Shown here: one piece after another, positions 1 through 7,176 of the stretch | How the letters are laid out: each line of letters opens with the position of its first letter | Position numbering within the stretch: position 1 is the stretch's first letter | Assembly: GCA_031553315.1 (NCBI GenBank) | Contig: JAVBLT010000053.1 | Location: 1-15,507, forward strand | DNA from: JAVBLT01 sp031553315 | GTDB taxonomy: Bacteria; Verrucomicrobiota; Kiritimatiellia; RFP12; DVOR01 | Reading direction: 5' to 3' | Length of the DNA stretch: 15,507 bases | The notes under the pieces: model-generated | The model's input: only the letters and a program-made list of their open reading frames with translations | Database searches by the model: none | Told to the model about the DNA's origin: nothing | Program-made: the position numbers and the translations under genes

Positions 1-156
1 ATCAAAGCCGCCGCCCTCGCCCTCCAGCGCGAAAAATGGGAGGCCGCCGAAAAGCGCCTTGCCGCCGTGAAAAACGCCGTGGCCGAAGCCCGAAAGGGCG
101 GCGGCCTCACCCCCGAAACCCTCGCCAAAATCGAAGAAGCCGCAGGATTGCTCTAA
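1..156 (+). CDS. C-terminal end of a Mu gp27-like (DUF3486) small terminase subunit, partial
   Basis: The window opens inside a reading frame of 51 codons that ends with TAA at 154-156, two bases before the terminase start. The visible tail is helical and charged (REKWEAAEKRLAAVKNAV) and ends in GGLTPETLAKIEEAAGLL. Mu gp27-type small terminase proteins commonly finish with a similar 'GLSxETxxxIRxxxLG' helix, and they sit directly before the gp28 large terminase, as here. The small terminase recognises packaging DNA and hands it to the large subunit. The assignment rests on position plus a short C-terminal resemblance. The N-terminal DNA-binding region lies outside the window, so another small phage protein is possible. 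Confidence 0.55.
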   Translation: MKAAALALQREKWEAAEKRLAAVKNAVAEARKGGGLTPETLAKIEEAAGLL

Positions 157-158
157 CC

Positions 159-1526
159 ATGGGCCGTGCCAAAATCATACCTCCCAAAACGCTCCTTCTG
201 CCCTACCAAACCCGGTGGGTGAAAGATGGCTCGCGCCTTAAAATCGCGCAGAAATCCCGCCAGATTGGCTGGACGTGGGCGACTGCTTACGGCTTGGTGC
301 GCCGCAAATCCCTCAGGAAGGCCGCCCTCGATGCGTGGATATCCTCGCGCGATGATATTCAGGCAAGGCTCTTTTTGGAGGATTGCAAAGCCTTTGCGGG
401 GCTTTTGGATGCCGGCGCGCAAGACCTCGGCGAACGCGCGGTCGATGAGGCTAAGCACTCCGCCTATGTGCTGCAGATGGCCAACGGTCTGCGCCTCCAC
501 TCCATGAGCTCCAATCCCGATGCCCAGGCCGGCAAGCGCGGCGACCGCACTCTCGATGAATTCGCCCTGCACCTCGACCCGCGCAAGCTCTACGCCATCG
601 CTTACCCCGGCATCACCTGGGGCGGCCAGCTCGAAATCTTTTCCACCCATCGCGGCACCGCCAACTTCTTCAACCAGCTCATCCAGGAAATCCTTTATAA
701 GGATAACCCCAAAGGCTTCTCCCTTCACACCGTCACCCTCCAAGACGCCCTCAATCAGGGCTTTCTTTTCAAGCTCCAACAAAAACTCCCCGAAGGCGAC
801 CCCCGCCAGGAGATGGATGAGGGCGAGTATTTCGACTTCATCCGCGCCGGTTGCGCCGATGAGGAAATCTTCGCGCAAGAATACATGTGCGTGCCTTCCG
901 ATGATGCCAGCGCCTTCATCTCCTATGACCTCATCGACGGCTGCAAATACGCCCCCGGCACCGATTGGCAAACCATCGGCCAAAACCCCCTTTACCTCGG
1001 CGTCGATATCGGCCGCACCCACGACCTCACCGTCTTCTGGCTCGCCGAAGAAGTCGGCGGCACCCTCATGACCCGCAAAGTGATCACCCTCAAAAACGCC
1101 CCCTTCCATGAGCAGGAAGCGGCCTTCTGGCCGCTGCTTGAGCTCCCCAACCTGCGCCGTTGCTGCATCGACCACAAAGGCATCGGCAGCCAAATGACCG
1201 AGCGCGCCCAAGACCGCTACGGCAAGTACAAAGTGGAGGGCGTGGAATTCACCAACGGCAGCAAAGAGGAAATGGCCTACGCCCTGCGCACCGTGATGGA
1301 AGACCGCACCTTCCGCATGCCCGACGACCGCGTGATCGCCGCCGACTTCCGCGCCATCCGCAAGACCACCACCTCCTCCGGCAACATCCGCTTTGAGGGC
1401 GAACGCACCAAAGACGGCCACTCCGACCGCTTCTGGGCCGCCGCCCTCTGCCGCCACGCCAAAGGCCAAAGCCGCTACGCCTCCTTTGTTCCCACCCCCT
1501 TCAGCTTCGGGAGTTTTTCTTTATGA
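159..1526 (+). CDS. terL: Phage terminase large subunit (Mu gp28-like)
   Basis: This 455-residue ATPase/nuclease would pump DNA into the prohead and cut it. The start at 159 is chosen because the frame upstream, open from 36, overlaps the preceding gene; the ATG at 159 lies just after its stop. Residues 32-39 (KSRQIGWT) form the deviant Walker A typical of Mu-type terminases. RTLDEFA at 130-136 is Walker B with D133 and the catalytic E134. The RNase H-like nuclease follows: YLGVDIGRTHD with D283, CIDHKGIGSQM with D338, and DGHSDRFWA with D419 and D423 as candidate metal ligands. No strong Shine-Dalgarno is seen, so translation is probably coupled to the upstream gene. The stop overlaps the portal start by 4 bases (ATGA). 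Base use at the 5' end is less C-biased than in the tail genes, consistent with a mosaic. The family assignment is secure. Confidence 0.93.
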   Translation: MGRAKIIPPKTLLLPYQTRWVKDGSRLKIAQKSRQIGWTWATAYGLVRRKSLRKAALDAWISSRDDIQARLFLEDCKAFAGLLDAGAQDLGERAVDEAKHSAYVLQMANGLRLHSMSSNPDAQAGKRGDRTLDEFALHLDPRKLYAIAYPGITWGGQLEIFSTHRGTANFFNQLIQEILYKDNPKGFSLHTVTLQDALNQGFLFKLQQKLPEGDPRQEMDEGEYFDFIRAGCADEEIFAQEYMCVPSDDASAFISYDLIDGCKYAPGTDWQTIGQNPLYLGVDIGRTHDLTVFWLAEEVGGTLMTRKVITLKNAPFHEQEAAFWPLLELPNLRRCCIDHKGIGSQMTERAQDRYGKYKVEGVEFTNGSKEEMAYALRTVMEDRTFRMPDDRVIAADFRAIRKTTTSSGNIRFEGERTKDGHSDRFWAAALCRHAKGQSRYASFVPTPFSFGSFSL

Positions 1527-3883
1527 ACCTTTTACCCGCATCGCCCGAAAAACAAAAACCCGTCCTGGCCAAGCCCGTGGCCAGCCGCCTCATTGAGAGC
1601 GCCGACGACCTCCAAAACTGGATTGAAGGCACCAATCCCCTGCGCGGCCTCTCCCTCCGGCAGGCTCAGGATATCTACGACATGGCCCGGCGCGGCAACA
1701 CCGTTCGCCTCCAGTGGATTTACCAGGAGATCGAAAAGACCGATCCCACCCTCATGATCTGCGCCGAGAAGCGCGGCGCCGCCCTTGTGGAGCTCGACTG
1801 GTGCATCCGTCAGCGGCCTCAGAACCGCACCCGCGCCTTCGACCCGGGGCTCGCCGCCGACCAGGCCGCCCTCCTCGAAGCCGAGTTTGGCGATGCCGAG
1901 CAAACCGCCCTTCTCCCCGCCATCGAGCATCTCTCCCTCGCCTTCTTCCGCGGCTTCGCCCATGCGCTTCCGCTTTTCGGCCAGGGCGACCGCAACCTTC
2001 AGGGGTTTGAACCGCTCGACACCTGGAATTTTTGCCGCGACATGAACACCGGCACCTGGTTTTGGACCCCCAAAGCCGCCGAGACCGGCCTCGCGGACCT
2101 GCAGCCCATTGCGCCCGGTGCCCTCGTCACCGTCGACCGCGCCCGCGCCATCGACTACCCCGCCCTCGCCATCTACCTCCGCGCCGCCCTCGGCGAGAAA
2201 CGCTGGGGGCAGGTGCTGGAGCGTTACGGCATTCCGCCGGTGATCATCACCATGCCGCCCGACATCGACCCCGCCTCGAAGGACGAGTATATGCGCTGCG
2301 CCGCCAAAGTCGCCGAGGGTGCCAGCGGCGCCCTGCCTTCCGGGTCGACCGTCTCCTACGCCACCGAGGCGCGGGGCGCCAACCCCTTTACGCCGTTTCT
2401 CGACCATCAGCAGCAGCTCGTCGTCCTCCTCGCCACCGGCGGCATCCTCACCTCCCTCAACCAGGCCACCGGCATCGGTGGCGGCGCGACCGACGCCCAC
2501 GAGGCCGCCTGGCGAACCATCGTCCGGCGCGACGCGGGCATCATCGCCACCGCCCTCAACCGCACCGTCAGCGCCCGCCTCCTCGCCGCCCACTTCCCCA
2601 ACCGGCCGCAGTTTGCCTATTTTGATTTCCGCACCGAACCCCAGCTCTCCCCCGCCCAGGTCTTTGAAATCGCGGGCGCAGCCCGGACCGCCGGCTACAT
2701 CATCGACCAGGCCCAGCTCGAGGAGCAATCCGGCTACACCCTCAAACCCGCGCCCGAGCCCGCGGCGCCGGGCGTGACCCCCGCCCTTCAGCCGACGGCC
2801 GCCGCGCCCGACTCCGGAGGCGCTCTCAACGGCGCCCAGATCGCCAGCATTGTCAGCGTGGTCAAAGAGGCCGCCGCCGGCGCCATCCCCACCGACGCCG
2901 TACTGCCCACGCTGCAGACCGCATTTCCGACCGTGGCGCCCGACAAGCTCGCCCAGATCGTCAAATCTCTCGAGGGCTTCCGTCCCGCCGTCACCGACTA
3001 CAACGAGCCGGCGCCCGCCGTCGAACAGCCCCACGCCGCCAACCGCCGGCGCTCCGCCTTGCGACCCCCTTGCAAAACGACAAAACCCCCTTGCAAAATC
3101 GCCGCAAACAAAGAAACGCCCAATGAGACGTCTGAAGACGGCTCCGCCTTGAAACGCGTTTTAGAGGCCTTTTCCGCCGACGCCGCGCCCGTGGCCGCCG
3201 AGGTGGAAAAACTCCTCGCCCTCCCGCCCGAAGAACAACCCGCCGCCGCCGAGGCTTTGCTGAAGAAACTGCCCGGCCTCATCCCCGCCGACCCCGAGCT
3301 CGCCGCCATCCTCGCCGAGGAAATGGCCACCGCCTTCGCGGAGGAGTTCGAGGGCGGCGCCGTGGCCAATAGAGCCGAACGTTGCCCCGAGTGCGAACAA
3401 TGGCTCGATACCAACGGCACCTGCACCAACTGCCGCGGCACCGCCGAAGAAAACGGCGTCAACCCCGATTCTACCAAAATGCAAGCCGCCGAAATCGGGA
3501 AAGGGAAAACCGCCCTCGCCCAAAGCCTCACCGAAAAGCGCGATATTCACGATGCCGTCGTCCGCTCCGATATCGGCGCCATCTCCTTCATCTACGGCCA
3601 GCCCGGCGACCCCGCCAACGCATACAAGGGTGGCTTCGGCATCAGCCACATCGAAGCCAAGCACGGCAAAGAGGGGATTCTTGAAAAACTCCCCGAAGTA
3701 TTGATTCGCGGCAAGGTGGAACCCGGTGCGCGGGGCGGCAATAAGAAAGACATCACGCTCGGCGAATACAAAGCCACCCTCACCCGCCCGCTGAAAGAAA
3801 AAGGAAAAGCCGAGCAACCCGACACGTGGATTATCACGGCTTTTAAGGTATTCCCCGAAAAAAAGAAGGAGGCGGTGAAATAG
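1523..3883 (+). CDS. Portal protein (DUF935, Mu gp29-like) with C-terminal zinc ribbon and BECR-type nuclease-like extension
   Basis: This 786-residue protein is far longer than the roughly 500 residues of Mu gp29. Residues 1 to about 430 look like a DUF935 portal, the ring at the capsid vertex: an ADDLQNWIEG/LSLRQAQDIYDMARRGN start, IYQEIEKTDPTLMICAEKR, a WGQVLERYGIPPVIITMPPD segment and AYFDFRTEPQLSP. A proline/alanine linker and helical segment run to about 490. Next comes a low-complexity stretch with a doubled PPCK motif (514-525). A helical acidic segment at about 550-615 leads to a CxxC...CxxC zinc ribbon (C621, C624, C634, C637). The last ~115 residues contain ISHIEAKHG (707-715), LPEVLIRG and WIITAFKVF (from W769). 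That layout resembles the phage-associated Barnase-EndoU-ColicinE5/D-RelE (PBECR) nucleases often attached to phage MuF proteins. The 4-base overlap with the terminase implies coupled translation. The portal call is firm; the nuclease call is by pattern only. Confidence 0.85.
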   Translation: MNLLPASPEKQKPVLAKPVASRLIESADDLQNWIEGTNPLRGLSLRQAQDIYDMARRGNTVRLQWIYQEIEKTDPTLMICAEKRGAALVELDWCIRQRPQNRTRAFDPGLAADQAALLEAEFGDAEQTALLPAIEHLSLAFFRGFAHALPLFGQGDRNLQGFEPLDTWNFCRDMNTGTWFWTPKAAETGLADLQPIAPGALVTVDRARAIDYPALAIYLRAALGEKRWGQVLERYGIPPVIITMPPDIDPASKDEYMRCAAKVAEGASGALPSGSTVSYATEARGANPFTPFLDHQQQLVVLLATGGILTSLNQATGIGGGATDAHEAAWRTIVRRDAGIIATALNRTVSARLLAAHFPNRPQFAYFDFRTEPQLSPAQVFEIAGAARTAGYIIDQAQLEEQSGYTLKPAPEPAAPGVTPALQPTAAAPDSGGALNGAQIASIVSVVKEAAAGAIPTDAVLPTLQTAFPTVAPDKLAQIVKSLEGFRPAVTDYNEPAPAVEQPHAANRRRSALRPPCKTTKPPCKIAANKETPNETSEDGSALKRVLEAFSADAAPVAAEVEKLLALPPEEQPAAAEALLKKLPGLIPADPELAAILAEEMATAFAEEFEGGAVANRAERCPECEQWLDTNGTCTNCRGTAEENGVNPDSTKMQAAEIGKGKTALAQSLTEKRDIHDAVVRSDIGAISFIYGQPGDPANAYKGGFGISHIEAKHGKEGILEKLPEVLIRGKVEPGARGGNKKDITLGEYKATLTRPLKEKGKAEQPDTWIITAFKVFPEKKKEAVK
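3064..3098 (+). repeat. Two direct 14-bp repeats in the portal linker
   Basis: ACCCCCTTGCAAAA occurs at 3064-3077 and again at 3085-3098, exactly 21 bases apart. The spacing keeps the reading frame, so the protein carries PPCK twice (PPCKTTK then PPCKIAA). The repeat lies in a poorly conserved-looking linker between the portal part and the C-terminal extension, a likely recombination junction. Confidence 0.8.
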
Positions 3884-3999
3884 GGCAGGTTAGTGCAAAC
3901 CCTATCCTACGGCTACGAGCCTATATTTAGTCGTCTCGTAACTGGTGCGCCTCCAACTATCAACACCCTACCACACCCCCTTACGAAAGGCAAGCCCAA
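3884..3999 (+). other. Non-coding gap after the portal-nuclease gene
   Basis: This 116-base gap is visibly richer in A and T than the genes around it and holds no convincing start codon with a ribosome site until the protease gene. ATAGGG at 3880-3885 can pair with CCCTAT at 3900-3905 across a 14-base loop, and GGCT/AGCC at 3911-3921 can form a tiny hairpin. Neither has a T-run, so a terminator is not supported. The gap ends in CTTACGAAAGG, the ribosome site of the next gene. Confidence 0.5.
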
Positions 4000-4911
4000 A
4001 TGCCACGCCCCCCAGACCTTCCCGAAAAACTGAACCCCGGCGACATCATCGAAGCCCAAATCTGCCCCTTCGGCAGCCACCCGGCCACCGTCGGCAGCGA
4101 GCGCATCGAGCAGCGCTGCGACCAAAAAGCCTTCGAGCAGCTCGTCGCCGCCTTCAGCAAAGAGATCCTCGTCGATTTCGAGCACAAGGCCGAGACCGGC
4201 GGCGATACCGACGCGGCCGCGTGGATTCAAGCCCTGCGCATCGACCCCGAAAAGGGGCTCATGGGCACCTTCAAGTTTACCGATATCGGCGCGGAGGTCG
4301 TGACCCACCGCCGCCTGCGCTTCCTCTCCCCCGTCTGGCCGCTGGGGCAGGACAATCGGCCGCAGCGCCTCGTCTCCGTCGGCCTGACCAACAAACCCAA
4401 CATCCCCGTGCTCCCCATCCTCAACAGAGAGCCGGGTCAATCACACGTTGAGGATAAGGATAGAAAAATGGATAAAATCGCCCAAGCCCTCGGCCTGCCC
4501 GCCGACGCCACCGAGGCCGACATCACCGCCGCCATCGGCGCGCTCAACCAGCGTCTCACCGAGCTCGAAAACGCCACGCTCAAGAGCGAAGCCGAGCAGG
4601 TCGCCAACGCCCATGCCGGCCAGATCGCCAACCGCGAAGCCTTTATCGCGGGCTACGTTAAAAACAAGGCGGCCACCCTGGAACTGCTCGCCGCGCTCAA
4701 ACCCGCCGCCGCCGCGCCCGTCGTTCCCAACCGGGCCGAGGCCAAGACGCCCGCCTCCTTCCTCCCCGGCGGTTCCGCCGGCGCGGAAGACCCCGTGTCC
4801 GTTCACAACCGCTGGTCCGCCATGCCTCACGGCCCCGAAAAAGACGCCTACCTCATCGCCAATCGCGCGGCCGTCGACGCCGGTCTCAAGGCTCTCGCCG
4901 CCAACAAGTAA
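4000..4911 (+). CDS. Prohead protease (Mu I-like) with C-terminal scaffold domain
   Basis: This 303-residue protein matches the Mu gpI/phage protease layout. The protease part (about 1-150) includes ILVDFEHKAETGG, where H in the DFEHK motif is the expected catalytic histidine region; FKFTDIGAEVVTHRRLRFLSP; and RLVSVGLTNKPNIP, typical of this family. A helical region follows (LPADATEADITAAIGALNQRLTELENATLK), then an alanine-rich C terminus, as in phage scaffolds. The protease cleaves scaffold and itself during head maturation. The start has a clear GAAAGG site 9-14 bases upstream. The capsid gene lies 23 bases downstream, the usual protease-scaffold-capsid order. An internal in-frame start at 4468 probably makes free scaffold. 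Confidence 0.85.
   Translation: MPRPPDLPEKLNPGDIIEAQICPFGSHPATVGSERIEQRCDQKAFEQLVAAFSKEILVDFEHKAETGGDTDAAAWIQALRIDPEKGLMGTFKFTDIGAEVVTHRRLRFLSPVWPLGQDNRPQRLVSVGLTNKPNIPVLPILNREPGQSHVEDKDRKMDKIAQALGLPADATEADITAAIGALNQRLTELENATLKSEAEQVANAHAGQIANREAFIAGYVKNKAATLELLAALKPAAAAPVVPNRAEAKTPASFLPGGSAGAEDPVSVHNRWSAMPHGPEKDAYLIANRAAVDAGLKALAANK
4468..4911 (+). CDS. Nested scaffold protein from an internal start (Mu Z-like)
   Basis: Within the protease gene, an in-frame ATG at residue 157 begins MDKIAQALGLPADATEADI. It is preceded by AAGGA at 4456-4460 with a 7-base spacer, a good ribosome site inside coding sequence. The product would be 147 residues, helical and alanine-rich, without the protease domain. 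Mu makes scaffold Z from the 3' part of the I gene in the same way. The start site and reading frame are seen directly; separate expression is inferred. Confidence 0.6.
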   Translation: MDKIAQALGLPADATEADITAAIGALNQRLTELENATLKSEAEQVANAHAGQIANREAFIAGYVKNKAATLELLAALKPAAAAPVVPNRAEAKTPASFLPGGSAGAEDPVSVHNRWSAMPHGPEKDAYLIANRAAVDAGLKALAANK

Positions 4912-4934
4912 CCCCCTCACGAAAGGAACCCGCC

Positions 4935-5843
4935 ATGCCCGGAACGTTTAATTCCCTCGCCCTCAAGATTGCCGCCCAGGAGGCCATCCATGTCGCCGCC
5001 CTGCGCACCGCCCCGCTCAAGAGTTTCGTCAAAACTTTCACAGAGGCCAGCGCCGCCAAAGGCACCGCCGTCGTTGTCCCCGTCTGGGGCGAGGGCGAGG
5101 CCAAGCCCTTCGTCCGCAAGGTCAACAACTACACCGGTACCGAGAAGGGCGTCGTCGGGCGCGAGGTTGTCCTCGACCAGCACCTGGTGCTGCCCTACTA
5201 CTACAGCGACCTTGACTTCACCGCCTCCGACATCAACTTCTGGAAGGGCGCGGGCGAAGCCATCGGCGCCGCCCTCGGCCGCGGCATCGCCGGCAACATT
5301 CTGGGACTGCTCGGGAGAGACAATTTTGAACTCGAGCACGTCTTTACCGAGGCCGACGCCGGCAACCGGCGAGTTGTGGCCAAGCTTTACGCGATTGCCG
5401 CCAACGCCGGCATCGACCCCGCCGATGCCGCCCTCATCCTCAATCCCGTCTGCTTCGCGGCCCTGCTCGGCGAGCTCGACTCCGCCGTCTACGGCGGGGG
5501 CGACGCCATCAGCCGCGGCGTCATCCCCAGCCTCTTCGGCTTCGACACCGTGGTCTGTTCCGGCCAGCTCCCCAAGGGCGAGAACCTCAACGGCGTGCTT
5601 GTCCACAAAGCCGCCATCGGCATCGCGGGGCGCACCCTTCAGCCGCAAAGCACGAAGAGCCTCGAGGAGTTCGCCACCGTCGTCGACCCCGCCTCCGGTC
5701 TGGCCCTCGGGTTCCGCCGTTTCGGCGAGGCCGCCGACGGCGACAACTACATTGCCGGCGAGGCGCTCTTCGGGCGCGGCATCCTCCAGGCCGACAAGGC
5801 CGTGCGCCTGGTCTCCGCCGCCACCACGCCGCCCGCGCCCTGA
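4935..5843 (+). CDS. Major capsid protein, probably HK97 fold
   Basis: This 302-residue product follows the protease/scaffold gene by 23 bases and has one of the best ribosome sites in the window (CACGAAAGGAACCCGCC before ATG). Its length is close to that of the Mu T head protein. It reads as a coat protein: an N-terminal helical arm (NSLALKIAAQEAIHVAALR), a strand-rich middle with GTAVVVPVWGEGEA and VVLDQHLVLPYYYSDLDF, a helix GAGEAIGAALGRGIAGNILG as in the HK97 spine helix, and a C-terminal domain with NPVCFAALLGELD and FGFDTVVCSGQLP. I do not recognise a specific subfamily, so the call rests on position, size and this general pattern. A strong hairpin follows the stop. Confidence 0.82.
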   Translation: MPGTFNSLALKIAAQEAIHVAALRTAPLKSFVKTFTEASAAKGTAVVVPVWGEGEAKPFVRKVNNYTGTEKGVVGREVVLDQHLVLPYYYSDLDFTASDINFWKGAGEAIGAALGRGIAGNILGLLGRDNFELEHVFTEADAGNRRVVAKLYAIAANAGIDPADAALILNPVCFAALLGELDSAVYGGGDAISRGVIPSLFGFDTVVCSGQLPKGENLNGVLVHKAAIGIAGRTLQPQSTKSLEEFATVVDPASGLALGFRRFGEAADGDNYIAGEALFGRGILQADKAVRLVSAATTPPAP

Positions 5844-5848
5844 CCCCA

Positions 5849-5881
5849 GCCGCCGCCCGGTCTCATCCGCCGGGCGGCGGC
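5849..5881 (+). terminator. Perfect 12-bp GC hairpin after the capsid gene
   Basis: GCCGCCGCCCGG (5849-5860) pairs perfectly with CCGGGCGGCGGC (5870-5881) around a 9-base loop. It begins five bases after the capsid stop. There is no following T-run, so it may be a partial terminator, an attenuator or an mRNA 3' stabiliser that raises capsid yield relative to the downstream neck genes. Confidence 0.65.
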
Positions 5882-5922
5882 CCCCTCCGTTAACCGCCAA
5901 CCGCTCCAAAGGAGCCCCCCCC

Positions 5923-6351
5923 ATGTGGCAAGAGCTGACCCCCGCCCTGCTCAAGAGCCGCCTTACCGCGACCGAGGCCAAGAACCTCCAGTCCGCCGTC
6001 GGCATCGAGGCGGACAACGTGTTGCAGACCATCGCCAAAGAGGTTGCCTCCGAATGGCGCGGCGCACTGGCCCGCTTCACCGCGCTCGACACCCGCCCGG
6101 AAGCCGTGCCCTCGGAGCTCCTGATCCACATTCTGGCCGACTTCCGCTACCGGGCCTACACCCGTTTTCCCGGCATCGAGCAATGGCTCGGCGAGCGCCG
6201 CGTGGAGGAGTGGCGCCGCGCCAATTATGTGCGCGACAACCTGGGCAAGGTTCAGATTGCGCCTCCCGAGCCGCCCCACGCCCCCGGTGCCGCCGCCCAG
6301 TCTCTGCCTTTGCCCGCCTTTGCCGTCGCCGAAAACCACCTTCTGGATTAA
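5923..6351 (+). CDS. Putative head-completion/connector protein (Mu gp36 position)
   Basis: A 142-residue protein with AAAGGAG upstream of the ATG at 5923; the same frame is open far upstream only because it is a shadow of the capsid gene. It starts MWQELTPALLKSRLTATEAKNL and is predicted mostly helical, with LLIHILADFRYRAYTRFPG and WRRANYVRDNLGKV, then a proline-rich tail. First gene after the capsid with this size and helical content is where phages place the head-tail adaptor (Mu gp36/DUF1320, HK97 gp6). I see no diagnostic motif of DUF1320, so the role is inferred from position. Confidence 0.5.
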   Translation: MWQELTPALLKSRLTATEAKNLQSAVGIEADNVLQTIAKEVASEWRGALARFTALDTRPEAVPSELLIHILADFRYRAYTRFPGIEQWLGERRVEEWRRANYVRDNLGKVQIAPPEPPHAPGAAAQSLPLPAFAVAENHLLD

Positions 6352-6357
6352 CCCGCC

Positions 6358-7176
6358 ATGCCCACCGCCGCCGATATTCTCCGCGCCAAGACACCCGTGG
6401 CCACCAGCCTCGGCAGCGCCGACCTCCGCCGACTCGCCGAAGGCATCCGCCAGCGTGCGCTTTTTTCGGCGCGGTGCACCCACGCCGGCTATCTGCAGCG
6501 CCTCAAAGAGACCCTCGCCGAGGTGTCGACCGGCCGTTGCTCACCCGGGGAAGCGACCGCCAACCTCCAAAAGCACCTCGCCGCGCTCGGCTACACGCCC
6601 GAGAGCGGCTTCGAGGGCGACGCCGCGCGCGGCGTGCCCGCCGCCGAAAAGGGGAGTCTGCGAGACCTCTCGAGCGTTCGGCGCATTAAGCTGCAGTTCG
6701 ACACCAATCTCCGTCAGGCCTCAAGCCTGGCCAAGCGGGCCGCCGGCAACAGCGGCTACCTTCTTCACGCCTTCCCCGCGTGGGCGCTGGCGCGTATCGA
6801 TTCGCGCGTCAACCACCGTCTCGACTGGACGGCCCGCTGGGCCGCCGCCGGCGAGGCGTGCGGCTGGGAAGGCGCCAGCCGCGACCACCTGGTCGCCCTC
6901 AAAGACTCCGGCATCTGGGCCGCGCTCGGCGCCGGCGCCGGCGGCTACACCGACACCCTTCACACCGACATTCCCCCCTTCGCCTACGGGTCCGGCCTCG
7001 GCTGGTCGCCCGTCTCCCGCGCCGAGTGCGTCGCGCTCGGTCTCATTACCGGCGACGAGGCGAGCGGCCCCGCCGACCTCAACGCAGCCCCCGACCCCGA
7101 AGCGGCCCGGGCCGCCCTCGAGCGCCTTGACCCCGACCTGCGCGCCCGCCTCGCCAAAGACCTGGAGGGCTGGTAA
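6358..7176 (+). CDS. Candidate minor head protein, possibly divergent MuF-like
   Basis: This 272-residue protein starts six bases after the previous stop with no strong ribosome site, suggesting coupled translation. The first 90 residues are helical (RRLAEGIRQRALFSARCTHAGYLQRLKETLAEV). The centre has LSSVRRIKLQFDTNLRQASSL, then HAFPAWALARIDSRVNHRLDW with ARWAAAGEACGW, HLVALKDSGIWAALG, and PPFAYGSGLGWSPVSRAECV. The sequence of an arginine-rich helix, aromatic pair, G-E-rich loop and a final PPFxxxSG segment recalls the core of MuF (phage head morphogenesis) proteins, which bind inside the portal. No MuF gene lies at the usual place after the portal, which makes this a candidate. The resemblance is weak; a general neck protein is the alternative. 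Confidence 0.4.
   Translation: MPTAADILRAKTPVATSLGSADLRRLAEGIRQRALFSARCTHAGYLQRLKETLAEVSTGRCSPGEATANLQKHLAALGYTPESGFEGDAARGVPAAEKGSLRDLSSVRRIKLQFDTNLRQASSLAKRAAGNSGYLLHAFPAWALARIDSRVNHRLDWTARWAAAGEACGWEGASRDHLVALKDSGIWAALGAGAGGYTDTLHTDIPPFAYGSGLGWSPVSRAECVALGLITGDEASGPADLNAAPDPEAARAALERLDPDLRARLAKDLEGW

Noticed and set aside
36..158. An upstream ATG at 36 that would add 41 residues to the terminase
   Set aside because: It overlaps the preceding gene, gives an arginine-rich sequence unlike any terminase start, and the ATG at 159 follows directly after the upstream stop.
153..1469. Long minus-strand open frames opposite terminase, portal, hub and fibre genes (for example 153-1469, 1532-3034, 11883-13292, 13840-15495)
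   Set aside because: They are mirror images of high-GC coding on the plus strand, Gly/Ala/Val-rich without domains or ribosome sites.
3880..3921. Small inverted repeats after the portal gene as a terminator
   Set aside because: Stems of 6 and 4 pairs with no T-run are too weak to call.
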